Made by a program: the position numbers and the translations under genes. Below the pieces are notes generated by a model that was given only the letters and a program-made list of their open reading frames with translations, searched no databases and was not told where the DNA came from. A DNA stretch of 64,000 bases, taken from the NCBI RefSeq assembly GCF_019160155.1, contig NZ_JAFNIH010000025.1:236220-300219 (forward strand), given 5' to 3'. Source of the DNA: Pinisolibacter aquiterrae (GTDB taxonomy: Bacteria; Pseudomonadota; Alphaproteobacteria; Rhizobiales; Ancalomicrobiaceae). Shown here piece after piece: positions 1 through 8,377 of the stretch (its first letter is position 1; each line of letters starts with the position of its first letter).

Positions 1-211
1 TCGCGGCGGCGACCTTCCACGCGGGATAGGCGCCGATGGTGAAGCGACGCTCCCGCCCGCCATTGGTTCGATAGTTCAGAATGAACGACTTCGCGCCGTT
101 GGCGGTGACGCGGATGCCGAAGCCCTTCATCTCCGCGTCGTAATGGATCTTGTTCCCCGACGGAGGAGCCTCGAGCCCCTTCACAATCGTGTCCGTGAGC
201 CTCTGAGACAT
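1..211 (-). CDS. Tyrosine integrase, N-terminal part (cut by window edge)
   Basis: The minus strand from an ATG at 211 reads about 70 residues typical of the DUF4102 arm-type DNA-binding domain that opens P4-like tyrosine integrases. The clearest stretch is GFGIRVTANGAKSFIL, followed by a TIGAYPAW motif. Such enzymes recombine an attachment site, usually the 3' end of a tRNA gene, and start excision or integration of genomic islands. The catalytic domain lies beyond the left edge. A tRNA-Lys 3' fragment lies about 180 bases upstream of the start, as expected of an integrase beside its attachment site. Whether the gene is intact cannot be seen. Confidence 0.85.
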   Translation of the reverse strand, partial: MSQRLTDTIVKGLEAPPSGNKIHYDAEMKGFGIRVTANGAKSFILNYRTNGGRERRFTIGAYPAWKVAAA

Positions 212-290
212 AATCAGCGGGTCTCCGTGTCCGCACCGTGTCCGTCACTGCGGAGGTGCATCGCTGACATCCATTGTCCGCTCGTGTCCG
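188..290. repeat. Four copies of CGTGTCCG between integrase start and att site
   Basis: The exact octamer CGTGTCCG occurs at 188-195, 226-233, 237-244 and 283-290, with a partial copy (TGTCCG) at 275-280. All copies have the same orientation and lie in or just upstream of the integrase start. Short direct repeats here are what arm-type integrase sites or excisionase sites look like. That role is inferred only from position and repetition. Confidence 0.5.
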
Positions 291-387
291 CAGATGTCAA
301 CACAAAGACACGTATTTACAGGTGGTTATCTGGTGAAAATCGCTGAATTCCTTTTGCTTCAATGGCTTGAAATGGGGCTAAAAAAAC

Positions 388-434
388 GACTTTTAATCAT
401 GTGGTCGCGGGTTCGATCCCCGCCCGGCTCACCA
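388..434 (+). other. tRNA-Lys(TTT) 3' fragment, probable attachment site
   Basis: This stretch reads as the 3' half of a tRNA: an anticodon loop CTTTTAA (anticodon TTT), a T arm with stem GCGGG/CCCGC around loop TTCGATC, the 3' acceptor strand CCGGCTC, the discriminator A and an encoded CCA. The matching 5' acceptor strand (GAGCCGG) is absent about 70 bases upstream, where the DNA is AT-rich, so this is not a complete gene. It fits the duplicated 3' end of a tRNA-Lys left by site-specific integration. The full tRNA should lie beyond the left edge, at the other end of the element. Confidence 0.8.
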
Positions 435-806
435 ATCAGATCAGTGATTCGCAAGACTTCGCGGGCCGAATTTTTCGGTGGAACGTCTGCCGGGTGACGC
501 TCGGGGTGACGGGTGGTCGACCGCTCGCGACGCGGCGGTCCCGTCGGGTCCACGTCGCTCGAGGCACCGTTCCGCCGGAGCGGCGGATCGTCACCCTCGA
601 AGAGGGTCGACGCACTCCGACCACGAACACGCTCGCCGCCGTTCGACGCGCCTCGAAGAGAAAAGCGTCCACGTCCTCGCGGAGGCTGGCGAGGGGGCCG
701 GGGTGGGATTGCGGAAGCGGCAGCGAGCCGAAGCGTCTCGCGAAGACGCCTCCGCCGTGGACGATGCCACGGCGGATCCGCAGTCGATCGAGCGCCGGAG
801 GCGCGA
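435..806. other. Gap between attachment site and dehydrogenase, no gene seen
   Basis: There are 372 bases of high-GC DNA between the tRNA fragment and the stop codon of the dehydrogenase. Open frames cross it on both strands but none resembles a protein I recognise. I searched specifically for remains of an enoyl-CoA hydratase domain on the minus strand and saw none. Confidence 0.5.
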
Positions 807-2117
807 TCACTCCGGGGCGATCGGAGCCCTGCCGCCCTCGGCGGTGAGGTAGGTGTCGCCTTCGTAGAAGGTCGCGGCGCCGACGCGCTCGGCGACCGCG
901 AGCATGTGCGGCACGGCACGGCCTTCGGCGCGCAGACGCGCGACGACTCGCGCCGGGCCGATCCGATCGAGCAGTTCGAACGGGCCGCGGGTCCACGCGA
1001 AGCCCCAGCGAAGCGCGCGATCGATACTGACCACGTCGTCGGCGATCTCCGGAACCAGGTCGGCGGCATAGACCAGGGTGTCGCCGAGCAGATCCCAGGC
1101 GAAACGGCCTTCGGCGTCGTCGGCGAACATCAACGAGGCCAGATCGGCATGAACCGGGGAGAGGGTCACGCGCGCGGCGGGCGACCACGTGCCGGTGGTG
1201 GAGTCGTAGACCTCCTTGACCTTGCCGCCGTCCGGCGTCCGCTTGACCCGGTAGTAGCCGCCGCCGGTCTTGCGCCCGAGTTGGCCGCGCGCGACCATCG
1301 CGGCTTCCGCCGCCGGGAGCGAAGCGAAGGCCCGGCCGGCGTCGCCCTCGGGCAGGGTCGCGGCGAGGTTGCGGGCGATCGAATCCATCACGTCGAGACC
1401 GATCAGGTCGGCGAGGCCGTAGAGCCCGGTCGAGGGAATGCCGACCGGCGCGCTCATCAGCGCGTCGATGGTCTCGATGGTGAGGCCGGCGGCACGATGC
1501 GCCACCGCCTTGTGGAGACCGGCGAGGATCCAGAAGCAGCCGATGCGGTTGCCGATGAAGTTCGGAGTGTCCTTGGCGTCGACGACGCCCTTGCCGAGCA
1601 CGTCGTGGACGAAATGGACCAGCTTGTCGTGGGCCTCGGGGCTGGTGTCGTCGCCCGAGACGATCTCGATCAGGCGCATCAGGCGGACCGGATTGAAGAA
1701 GTGGGTGACGAGCGTATCGCGTCGCTGGCGCTCCGGCGCGCCTTCGAGAATGTCGTGCAGCGGGATGCCCGAGGTGTTGGTCGAGACGATCGAACCATCG
1801 CGCCGTTTCGGCTCGATGCGGCGCAGCAGGTCGCGCTTGACCTCGAGCTTCTCGATCACCGCTTCGCAGATCCAGTCGCTGTCGCCGATCAACCCGAGGT
1901 CGTCGCCGATGGTGCCGACCGTCAGGCGCTCGGCGATGCGCGCCGCTTCCGCCGCGTCGACGGCCAGGGCCGCCACCCGCGCCCGCGCCGCCTCGGCGAG
2001 ATCGCGGGTCGCCTCGAGCACGAGCACGTTGCGCTCGGCGGCCGCGCAGGCCGCGGCGATGCCACTGCCCATGGTGCCGCCACCGATCACGGTGATCGAT
2101 CTGATGTCGCTCGTCAT
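807..2117 (-). CDS. 3-hydroxyacyl-CoA dehydrogenase (no hydratase domain)
   Basis: The 436-residue product oxidises L-3-hydroxyacyl-CoA with NAD in beta-oxidation or a related acyl-CoA pathway. The Rossmann motif VIGGGTMGSGIA is at residues 10-21 and the catalytic His is H139 in THFFNPV. A first 3HCDH C-terminal domain follows (KDTPNFIGNRIG), and a second copy lies near the end (RALRWGFAWTRGPFELLD). The start is the ATG giving MTSDIRS, because the upstream extension is not protein-like. Close alphaproteobacterial relatives that I recall carry an extra C-terminal crotonase domain of about 350 residues; here the protein stops where that domain would begin. No thiolase or hydratase gene is adjacent. 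Confidence 0.85.
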   Translation of the reverse strand: MTSDIRSITVIGGGTMGSGIAAACAAAERNVLVLEATRDLAEAARARVAALAVDAAEAARIAERLTVGTIGDDLGLIGDSDWICEAVIEKLEVKRDLLRRIEPKRRDGSIVSTNTSGIPLHDILEGAPERQRRDTLVTHFFNPVRLMRLIEIVSGDDTSPEAHDKLVHFVHDVLGKGVVDAKDTPNFIGNRIGCFWILAGLHKAVAHRAAGLTIETIDALMSAPVGIPSTGLYGLADLIGLDVMDSIARNLAATLPEGDAGRAFASLPAAEAAMVARGQLGRKTGGGYYRVKRTPDGGKVKEVYDSTTGTWSPAARVTLSPVHADLASLMFADDAEGRFAWDLLGDTLVYAADLVPEIADDVVSIDRALRWGFAWTRGPFELLDRIGPARVVARLRAEGRAVPHMLAVAERVGAATFYEGDTYLTAEGGRAPIAPE

Positions 2118-2580
2118 CGTCCATTCCTCGCTTCCGTGAGGGCGCATCGCGGGCGCCGCTCGTCGATTGAGTGGTGTCGTGGGCGGCCGTCGCGCGGCGC
2201 CTCGCAGGGGGGAGAATGGACGGATTCTGGAATTTTTGCTGCACCGCAAGAAACCCTACGCAATTCTTCGCGTCCGCACATTCGCCGCGCGGGCGAAGAG
2301 CGCGGCCGTCGGGGGACGTGCGCCACCCGAGACGCCGGGCCTTTCGCCCTCCATCACGGGCTCACCGCGGCATGGGCGCCGCGCGTCACGCCTTCGCTCC
2401 TGCGAAGACGTCGCCTTCGCCGAGACGCCGCGCCCGCCCCGCCTCGAACACCGCCCCTCACACGCTTGACCCCACCGGACCGGATGGGGAAAGTACCCGC
2501 CCGCATCGTGAGAATGCGGACGTTTGCCGGAAGCGGGGTGCGAACCTCGCCGGCGATGGGCCCGGGGGGGGAAGCGGAAC
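2118..2580. other. Divergent intergenic region
   Basis: This region of 463 bases separates the dehydrogenase from the ABC transporter, which is transcribed the other way. It should hold both promoters. A CTTGACC at about 2466 could be a -35 element for the transporter, but no good -10 follows. I looked for a TPP riboswitch, because the binding protein belongs to a superfamily that includes thiamine-precursor binders, and found no match. Confidence 0.4.
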
Positions 2581-3411
2581 ATGGAAGTCTCAGGCGAAAC
2601 GTCGGCTGCCGACGCACGGCCGGCGATCCGTCTCGACGGACTGCGCATCGCGTTCGGCCAGAAGGGGCGCCCCGCCTACGAGGCGGTCGACGCGACCTCT
2701 CTGACCGTCGGGGAAAACGAATTCGTCTCGATCGTCGGGCCGACGGGTTGCGGCAAGTCGACGCTCCTCAACGCCGTCGCCGGCCTGTTGAAGCCCGCCG
2801 CCGGGGGCGTCGAGGTCTTCGGCCGCCCCCTCTCCGGCCTCTGCCGCGAGGCGGGCTATCTCTTCCAGCAGGACGCCGTCATGCCCTGGAAGACCGCGCT
2901 CGACAACGTCGCCCTCGGCCTCGAGATCGCCGGCCGGCCGCGCGCCGAAGCGCTCGAGGAGGCGCGCGTCTGGCTCGGCCGCGTCGGCCTCGCCCGCTTC
3001 GCCGATCGCTACCCCCATCAGCTCTCCGGCGGCCAGAGGAAGCGCGTCGGCCTCGCCCAGGTGCTGATTCGCCACCCCAAAATCCTGCTGATGGACGAGC
3101 CCTTCGGCCCGCTCGACGCCCAGACCCGGCAGATCATGGGCAATCTCCTGCTCGGCCTGTGGGCCGCCGATCGCAAGGCCGTGCTCTTCGTCACCCATGA
3201 CCTCGAGGAGGCGATCGCATTGTCCGATCGCGTGCTGATCATGTCGGCCGGTCCGAACGCCCGCGTCATCGGCGATCACCGCATCGATCTCGCTCGCCCG
3301 CGCGACGCCTCCGAAATTCGGCTCGATCCGCGCTTCCACGAGTTGCACCGCGCCATCTGGAACCAGTTGCGCGCCGAAGTGGTGAAGACCTACGGGGAGG
3401 ACGCCGCATGA
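2581..3411 (+). CDS. ABC transporter ATP-binding protein (nitrate/sulfonate/taurine type)
   Basis: The 276-residue cytoplasmic ATPase powers the permease that follows. Walker A is GPTGCGKST (about residue 53), the signature is LSGGQRKR (about 147) and Walker B is ILLMDEPFG (about 167), with a switch His in FVTHDLEEA. The overall form matches the SsuB/TauB/NrtD group. The chosen ATG has a purine-rich ribosome site about 8 bases upstream. The stop overlaps the permease start by four bases, which implies translational coupling. The substrate cannot be told from the sequence. Confidence 0.9.
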   Translation: MEVSGETSAADARPAIRLDGLRIAFGQKGRPAYEAVDATSLTVGENEFVSIVGPTGCGKSTLLNAVAGLLKPAAGGVEVFGRPLSGLCREAGYLFQQDAVMPWKTALDNVALGLEIAGRPRAEALEEARVWLGRVGLARFADRYPHQLSGGQRKRVGLAQVLIRHPKILLMDEPFGPLDAQTRQIMGNLLLGLWAADRKAVLFVTHDLEEAIALSDRVLIMSAGPNARVIGDHRIDLARPRDASEIRLDPRFHELHRAIWNQLRAEVVKTYGEDAA

Positions 3412-4196
3412 GCCGGATGAAGCTCTTCGCGCTCCAGGCCCTCGTCGCCGTGGTGGCGATCGCGATCTGGTGGATCGGATCGACGGTGAAGATCGGCGGC
3501 GTGCTGCTGCTGCCACCCTTCTTCTTCTCCACCCCGGGCGAGGTCTTCTCCCGGGTGGTGCGGATGGTGGCGACCGGCGTCGTCTGGCATCACCTCGCGG
3601 TGACGCTGATCGAGACCGCCCTCGCCTTCGTGATCGGCGCGGCCGGCGGCATCCTGTTCGGCTTCTGGTTCGCCCGGAAGCCGACCGTCGCGGCGGTGTT
3701 CGACCCCTATCTGAAGATGGTCAACGCGCTGCCCCGCGTCGTGCTGGCGCCGATCTTCATGCTGTGGCTCGGCCTCGGCATCTGGTCGAAGGTGGCGCTC
3801 GGCGTGACGCTGGTGTTCTTCATCGTCTTCTTCAACGTCTATCAGGGCGTCAAGGAAGTCAGTCCCGTGGTGCTCGCCAACGCGCGACTGATGGGCATGA
3901 ACGACCGCCAGCTCTTCCGCCACGTCTATTGGCCGTCGGCGCTGTCGTGGATGTTCTCCTCGCTCCACACCTCGGTCGGCTTCGCGCTGGTCGGCGCGGT
4001 GGTCGGCGAATATCTCGGCTCCTCGGCCGGCCTCGGCTATCTCATCCATCAGGCGGAAGGCGTCTTCGACATCGCCGGTGTCTTCGCCGGCATGTTCGTG
4101 CTCGCCGTCTTCGTCCTGATCATCGACTGGGGCGTGACGGCGATCGAAAATCGTCTGCTCGTCTGGCGTCCACAGGCTCCGATCGGCAACGATTGA
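3408..4196 (+). CDS. ABC transporter permease (SsuC/TauC type)
   Basis: The 262-residue inner-membrane protein has about six hydrophobic spans. The ATPase-contacting EAA loop is near residues 150-170 (VSPVVLANARLMGMNDRQLF). It carries the binding-protein-dependent transport fold of nitrate, sulfonate and taurine permeases. It starts inside the stop of the ATPase gene and is followed after 35 bases by the binding protein. This gives the order ATPase-permease-binding protein in one operon. Confidence 0.88.
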   Translation: MSRMKLFALQALVAVVAIAIWWIGSTVKIGGVLLLPPFFFSTPGEVFSRVVRMVATGVVWHHLAVTLIETALAFVIGAAGGILFGFWFARKPTVAAVFDPYLKMVNALPRVVLAPIFMLWLGLGIWSKVALGVTLVFFIVFFNVYQGVKEVSPVVLANARLMGMNDRQLFRHVYWPSALSWMFSSLHTSVGFALVGAVVGEYLGSSAGLGYLIHQAEGVFDIAGVFAGMFVLAVFVLIIDWGVTAIENRLLVWRPQAPIGND

Positions 4197-4231
4197 CCGT
4201 CACCAACCAAGAACGACAGGGAGAGACGCAC

Positions 4232-5257
4232 ATGAAGTCCTTCACGACCCTCCTCGCCGCGGGCCTCGTCGCCCTCGGCCTCGCCGCCGGTCCGGCGGTG
4301 GCCGCGCCCGAGAAGACGACGCTCCAGATCGGCGTCGGCGGCAAGCCGCTGCTCTATTATCTGCCGCTGACGCTCGCCGAGCGCCTCGGCTACTTCAAGG
4401 ACGCCGGCCTCGACGTCACCATCAACGACTTCGGCGGCGGCTCCAAGGCGCTGCAGGCGCTGATCGGCGGCTCGGTCGACGCCGTCACCGGCGCCTACGA
4501 GCACACCATCCGCATGCAGCAGAAGGGCCAGAAGATCGAGGCGGTGATCGAGCTCGGCCGCTTCCCCGGCATCGTTCTCGCCGTCGCCAAGGACAAGGCC
4601 GACAAGGTCAAGACCGTCGCCGACCTGAAGGGCATGAAGATCGGCGTCACCGCGCCGGGCTCCTCGACCCATCTGACGACCGTCTATCAGCTGGTCAAGG
4701 CCGGGCTGAAGGCGGACGACGCCTCCTTCATCGGCGTCGGCGGCGGCGCCTCGGCGGTCGCGGCGGTCGAGCACGGCAACGTCGACGCGGTCGCCCATCT
4801 CGACCCGGTCATCTCCAAGCTCGACGCCGACGGCGCCATCAAGGTCCTGGTCGACATGCGCACCGAGGCCGGCACCCGCGCCGTCTTCGGCGGTTCGAAC
4901 CCGGCCGCCGTGCTCTATCTGAAGAAGGACTTCGTCGACGCCAACCCGCAGACCGTCCAGGCGCTGACCGACGTCTTCTATCGCACTCTGAAGTGGATCG
5001 AGAAGGCGACGCCGGATGAGATCGCCGCGGCCGTGCCCGAGGAATATTGGCTCGGCGACAAGGCCCTCTATCTGAAGGCGGTGGCCGCGTCCTTCCCGAC
5101 CTATTCCAAGACCGGCCTGATCCCCGAGGAGGGCATGACCTCCACCCTCGCCTTCCTCGAGGCGACCGAGCCCGGCGCCTTCGCCGCCGCGAAGATCGAC
5201 CTCGCCGCGACCTTCGACGGCCGGTTCGTCAAGAAGTCGGCCGAAACGGTGAAGTGA
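4232..5257 (+). CDS. ABC transporter periplasmic substrate-binding protein (NMT1/THI5-like)
   Basis: The 341-residue exported protein has a signal peptide ending near VAA-APEK (about residue 24). The mature part resembles the NMT1/SsuA/NrtA binding proteins: two alpha/beta lobes with GYFKDAGLDV near the start and a GSSTHL turn in the middle. It should capture a small organic ion for the preceding permease and ATPase. The ribosome site GGGAGAG lies upstream of the chosen ATG. Candidates are sulfonates, taurine, nitrate or thiamine precursors; nothing nearby decides among them. Confidence 0.85.
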   Translation: MKSFTTLLAAGLVALGLAAGPAVAAPEKTTLQIGVGGKPLLYYLPLTLAERLGYFKDAGLDVTINDFGGGSKALQALIGGSVDAVTGAYEHTIRMQQKGQKIEAVIELGRFPGIVLAVAKDKADKVKTVADLKGMKIGVTAPGSSTHLTTVYQLVKAGLKADDASFIGVGGGASAVAAVEHGNVDAVAHLDPVISKLDADGAIKVLVDMRTEAGTRAVFGGSNPAAVLYLKKDFVDANPQTVQALTDVFYRTLKWIEKATPDEIAAAVPEEYWLGDKALYLKAVAASFPTYSKTGLIPEEGMTSTLAFLEATEPGAFAAAKIDLAATFDGRFVKKSAETVK

Positions 5258-5265
5258 CCACGATG

Positions 5266-5297
5266 CCACGGGGTCCCGATCCCTCGGGATCCCGTGG
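5266..5297 (+). terminator. Strong hairpin after the ABC operon
   Basis: Two 14-base arms (5266-5279 and 5284-5297) pair with one G-U wobble around the four-base loop TCCC. The hairpin sits 9 bases after the binding-protein stop. There is no U tract, so termination may need Rho or the hairpin may instead protect the mRNA end. Confidence 0.6.
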
Positions 5298-5487
5298 CCC
5301 GTCGACCACGCGGCGCGGCGGTCCCGTCACCGCCCTCGAGCGATCGCTCTGCCGTCGCCGCCGTGATCCCTCGCGTCCGGCACGTCCGGCTGATATCCTG
5401 AACGCCGGATGCGTCGCGGGATTCCGGCCTTCGCTCCGGCGCCGAGAGACGATCGGCGCGACACTCACCCGCCGAAGGACCCTCATC

Positions 5488-5727
5488 ATGACCCGCCCCC
5501 CGATCCGGCGTTCCGGCTCCTCCGCGCGCGACGCCGCCGAAACGGCCTTCAGATCGGCGACCACCAGGCCGGTGGAAGCCCCGCCCAAGGCCCCCACGCT
5601 GCCCAACGTCCGCGAGACCGTCACCCTGCGGATCGATCGCGACATCCTGGAGCACTTCCAGGAGGACGGGCCGGGCTGGCAGGAACGGATCAACGCGGCG
5701 TTGCGCGGTCTCGTCGATCGCGGCTGA
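5488..5727 (+). CDS. Small BrnA-like protein, orphan
   Basis: The 79-residue protein has a loose N-terminal half rich in Arg, Ser and Pro. Its C-terminal half (VTLRIDRDILEHFQ, then GPGWQERINAALR) matches the BrnA antitoxin family, whose C-terminal ribbon-helix-helix binds DNA and represses the toxin operon. BrnA normally follows a BrnT ribonuclease gene. Neither the 230 bases upstream nor the 100 bases downstream encode one. It may be an orphan antitoxin or a regulator derived from one. A GAAGGA ribosome site supports the ATG. Confidence 0.65.
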   Translation: MTRPPIRRSGSSARDAAETAFRSATTRPVEAPPKAPTLPNVRETVTLRIDRDILEHFQEDGPGWQERINAALRGLVDRG

Positions 5728-5832
5728 TCGGCGCTTCGACGCGCCGCGCCGTTTGCGGCTCGGCCCCCGCAGTGGACCTGCCCGCGCGAGTGGATTAGAC
5801 ACGAGGTCCCCAGGGTCTTCGAGCGTTCGTCC

Positions 5833-7281
5833 ATGCACCTCCTTCTGCGCAATCTCGCCGCCAAGCGCCTCCTCGTCGTCGGCGACGCCATGCTCGATCG
5901 TTACATGGAAGGGCCGGTCGGGCGGATCTCGCCGGAGGCGCCGGTGCCGATCGTCAGGGTCGCCGACGTGTTCGAGCGCCCCGGCGGCGCCGCGAACGTC
6001 GCGCTCAATCTCGCCTCCCTCGGGGTGCCCGTCACTTTCCTCGCCTATGTCGGCGTCGATGCCGATGCCGCGGCCCTCGCCGCCCGGCTCGCCGAGGCCG
6101 GGGTCGAGACCTGTTTCGTGCCGGTGAAGGGCGCCCGCACCATCGTCAAGCTGCGCGTCCTGTCGCAGCGCCATCAACTGCTCCGCCTCGATTTCGAGGA
6201 CGGTTTCGCCGACGCCGATCACGCCGCGCTGCTCGCCGCCTTCACCGCCGCGCTCGCCGATCACGATCTGGTCGTGCTCTCCGACTACGGCAAAGGCACG
6301 CTCGAAGCGGTCGCCGCGATGATCGCGGCCGCGCGCGCCGCCTCGCGGCCGGTGGTGGTCGATCCCAAGGGCTCCGATTTCGGCCGCTATCGCGGCGCGA
6401 CCGCGATCACCCCCAACGCCTCGGAATTCGCCGTGGTCGCCGGCCGCGCCGTCGACGAGGCCGATTTCGCCGCGCGCGGCTTCGCGCTCCGCGAGAGCCT
6501 GGCGCTCGAATATCTCCTGGTCACGCGCGGCGAGAAGGGCATGAGCCTCTTCGGCCGCGACGGCTTCCGCTTGGACATCCCGACCGAGGCGCGCGAGGTC
6601 TACGACGTCACCGGCGCCGGCGACACGGTGATCGCGACGCTCTCCGCCGCGCTCGCCGCCGGCGCCGATTTCGCCGACGCGACCCGTCTCGCCAATCTCG
6701 CCGCCGGCATCGTCGTCGGCCGAATGGGCACCGCCACGGTGACGCTCGACGAACTCTTCGCGCTCGCCGCCCCCCACGGCGACGTCGAGGATCCCGCCGT
6801 CACCCTGCGCCAGATCCGCGAGGCCAAGGCGCGCGGCGAGCGCATCGTCATGACCAACGGCTGTTTCGACATCCTCCACGCCGGCCACGTCGATTATCTG
6901 ACCCGCGCCAAGGCGCTCGGCCATCGCCTCGTGGTGGCGCTCAATTCGGATGCCTCGGTGCGCCGCCTGAAGGGCGAGACCCGCCCGGTCAACGGCCTCG
7001 CCGACCGCGCCGCCGTGCTGGCGGCGCTGAAGGCGGTCGATTGGGTGATCCCCTTCGACGGGTCGGTCGACGCGGAAGGCCGCCACACCGACACGCCCCT
7101 CGACGTGATCACGGCGGTCGCGCCCGACGTGCTCGTCAAGGGCGGCGACTACACGATCGAGACGATCGTCGGCGCCCGCGAGGTCCTGGCGGCCGGCGGC
7201 GAGGTGCGGGTCCTGCCCTTCGTCGAGGGGCGCTCGACCTCGGCGATCATCGCGCGCATCAGTGAGCGCGGCGACGCCTGA
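5833..7281 (+). CDS. hldE: Bifunctional heptose kinase / adenylyltransferase HldE
   Basis: The 482-residue enzyme makes the ADP-heptose precursor of the LPS inner core. Residues 1 to about 315 form a PfkB-family kinase that phosphorylates heptose 7-phosphate at O-1, with the anion-hole motif VTGAGDTV near residue 258. Residues from about 335 form the nucleotidyltransferase, with TNGCFDILHAGHVDYL near 340. Length and domain order match E. coli HldE (RfaE). It heads a three-gene run with two glycosyltransferases. Confidence 0.95.
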   Translation: MHLLLRNLAAKRLLVVGDAMLDRYMEGPVGRISPEAPVPIVRVADVFERPGGAANVALNLASLGVPVTFLAYVGVDADAAALAARLAEAGVETCFVPVKGARTIVKLRVLSQRHQLLRLDFEDGFADADHAALLAAFTAALADHDLVVLSDYGKGTLEAVAAMIAAARAASRPVVVDPKGSDFGRYRGATAITPNASEFAVVAGRAVDEADFAARGFALRESLALEYLLVTRGEKGMSLFGRDGFRLDIPTEAREVYDVTGAGDTVIATLSAALAAGADFADATRLANLAAGIVVGRMGTATVTLDELFALAAPHGDVEDPAVTLRQIREAKARGERIVMTNGCFDILHAGHVDYLTRAKALGHRLVVALNSDASVRRLKGETRPVNGLADRAAVLAALKAVDWVIPFDGSVDAEGRHTDTPLDVITAVAPDVLVKGGDYTIETIVGAREVLAAGGEVRVLPFVEGRSTSAIIARISERGDA

Positions 7282-7303
7282 GCGCGACGGAGGGATCCCC
7301 GCC

Positions 7304-8377
7304 ATGCGGCTCGGCTTGTCCTGCAGTGCCCTGAAGGCGAGCGGCGGCATGGAACGCTACGCCATGGACGTCGTCGCCGGCCTCGCCCGCCTCGGCCACC
7401 GGCCGACGGTCTTCGCCCGCGCCTTCGATCGATCGCTGCCGGACTACGGCCGGATCGACCCGGTCGCGATCTCGCTCGCCCTCGTCCCCGGCAAGCTGCG
7501 CGACGAGGTCTTCGCCCGGCGTCTGGTGACCGCTCGTCGCCGCCACCCCGTCGACGTGATGATCGGCACCAACCGCACCCGCTCGGCCGACATCGCGATC
7601 TGCGGCGGCACCCATCTCGGCCACGGCCTCGCCTCCGGCCGCCCCCAGGGCTTCTGGGACCGGCGACAAGTTCGCCTGGAAAGAGACTTCTACGCCGGCT
7701 CATCGATCGTCGTCGCGCATTCGCGGCTGATGGCCGACGAGCTCCGCGATCTCTATGCGATTCCAGATGAAAAGCTGCGGACGCTCTATCCGCCCGTCGA
7801 CGCGGGCCGGTTCCGGCCGGTCGACGCGGCGGCGCGGCGGGCGCTCCGCCGCGACTTCGGCTTCGACGACGAGACCGTCGTCTTCGCCTTCCCCTCGTCG
7901 AGCCACCGCCGCAAGGGGCTCGACGTCTTGCGGCGCGTGTTCGAGACGACGGACCTGCCGGTTCTCCTCGCCGTCGCCGGGCGGCCGATCGGGAAGGCCG
8001 GGCGCAATCTGCGCGATATGGGTTACGTCGCCGGAATGGAGCGGCTCTATGCGGCGGCCGACTATGCGATCCTCGCGTCGGACTACGAGCCCTTCGGCCT
8101 CGTCGGCGTGGAATCGATCCTGTGCGGCACCCCGGTGGTGACGGCCGAGACGCTCGGCTGCCGCGAGGTGATCGCCGAGACGGCGCGGATCGACTTCACC
8201 CGCGCCGATCCCGCCTCCCTCGCCGAGGCGCTGGCGCGCGCGGTGGCGCATGTCCGCGCCGGCACCTCCCGCCTCGCCGACGGCCGCGCGGCGCTCCTCT
8301 ACGATCCCGACGTCGACACCCATGTGCGGGCGCTGGTGGCGCTCGCCGAAGCCATCGCCAGCGAGGCCCGTCCATGA
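7304..8377 (+). CDS. Glycosyltransferase family 4, probable LPS core enzyme
   Basis: The 357-residue protein is a GT-B glycosyltransferase. It opens with MRLGLSCSALKASGGMERY, the glycine-rich acceptor side. The family-4 donor-binding E-x7-E motif is in EPFGLVGVE near residue 262. I chose the ATG at 7304 over an earlier in-frame ATG at 7262 because a GGAGG site precedes it and the earlier one lies inside hldE. Between hldE and a family-9 transferase it probably adds a sugar to the LPS core; the donor is unknown. Its stop overlaps the next start. Confidence 0.85.
   Translation: MRLGLSCSALKASGGMERYAMDVVAGLARLGHRPTVFARAFDRSLPDYGRIDPVAISLALVPGKLRDEVFARRLVTARRRHPVDVMIGTNRTRSADIAICGGTHLGHGLASGRPQGFWDRRQVRLERDFYAGSSIVVAHSRLMADELRDLYAIPDEKLRTLYPPVDAGRFRPVDAAARRALRRDFGFDDETVVFAFPSSSHRRKGLDVLRRVFETTDLPVLLAVAGRPIGKAGRNLRDMGYVAGMERLYAAADYAILASDYEPFGLVGVESILCGTPVVTAETLGCREVIAETARIDFTRADPASLAEALARAVAHVRAGTSRLADGRAALLYDPDVDTHVRALVALAEAIASEARP

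Noticed and set aside
358..434. Complete tRNA-Lys gene
   Set aside because: The 5' acceptor strand and D arm are missing; the upstream bases cannot pair with the acceptor 3' strand.
435..806. Remains of a crotonase domain after the dehydrogenase
   Set aside because: The minus-strand frames have no oxyanion-hole motif or other hydratase features.
2118..2580. TPP riboswitch ahead of the NMT1/THI5-like transporter
   Set aside because: The conserved CUGAGA and downstream core are absent.
5264..5487. BrnT toxin gene ahead of the BrnA-like protein
   Set aside because: None of the frames in this interval shows a BrnT-like sequence.
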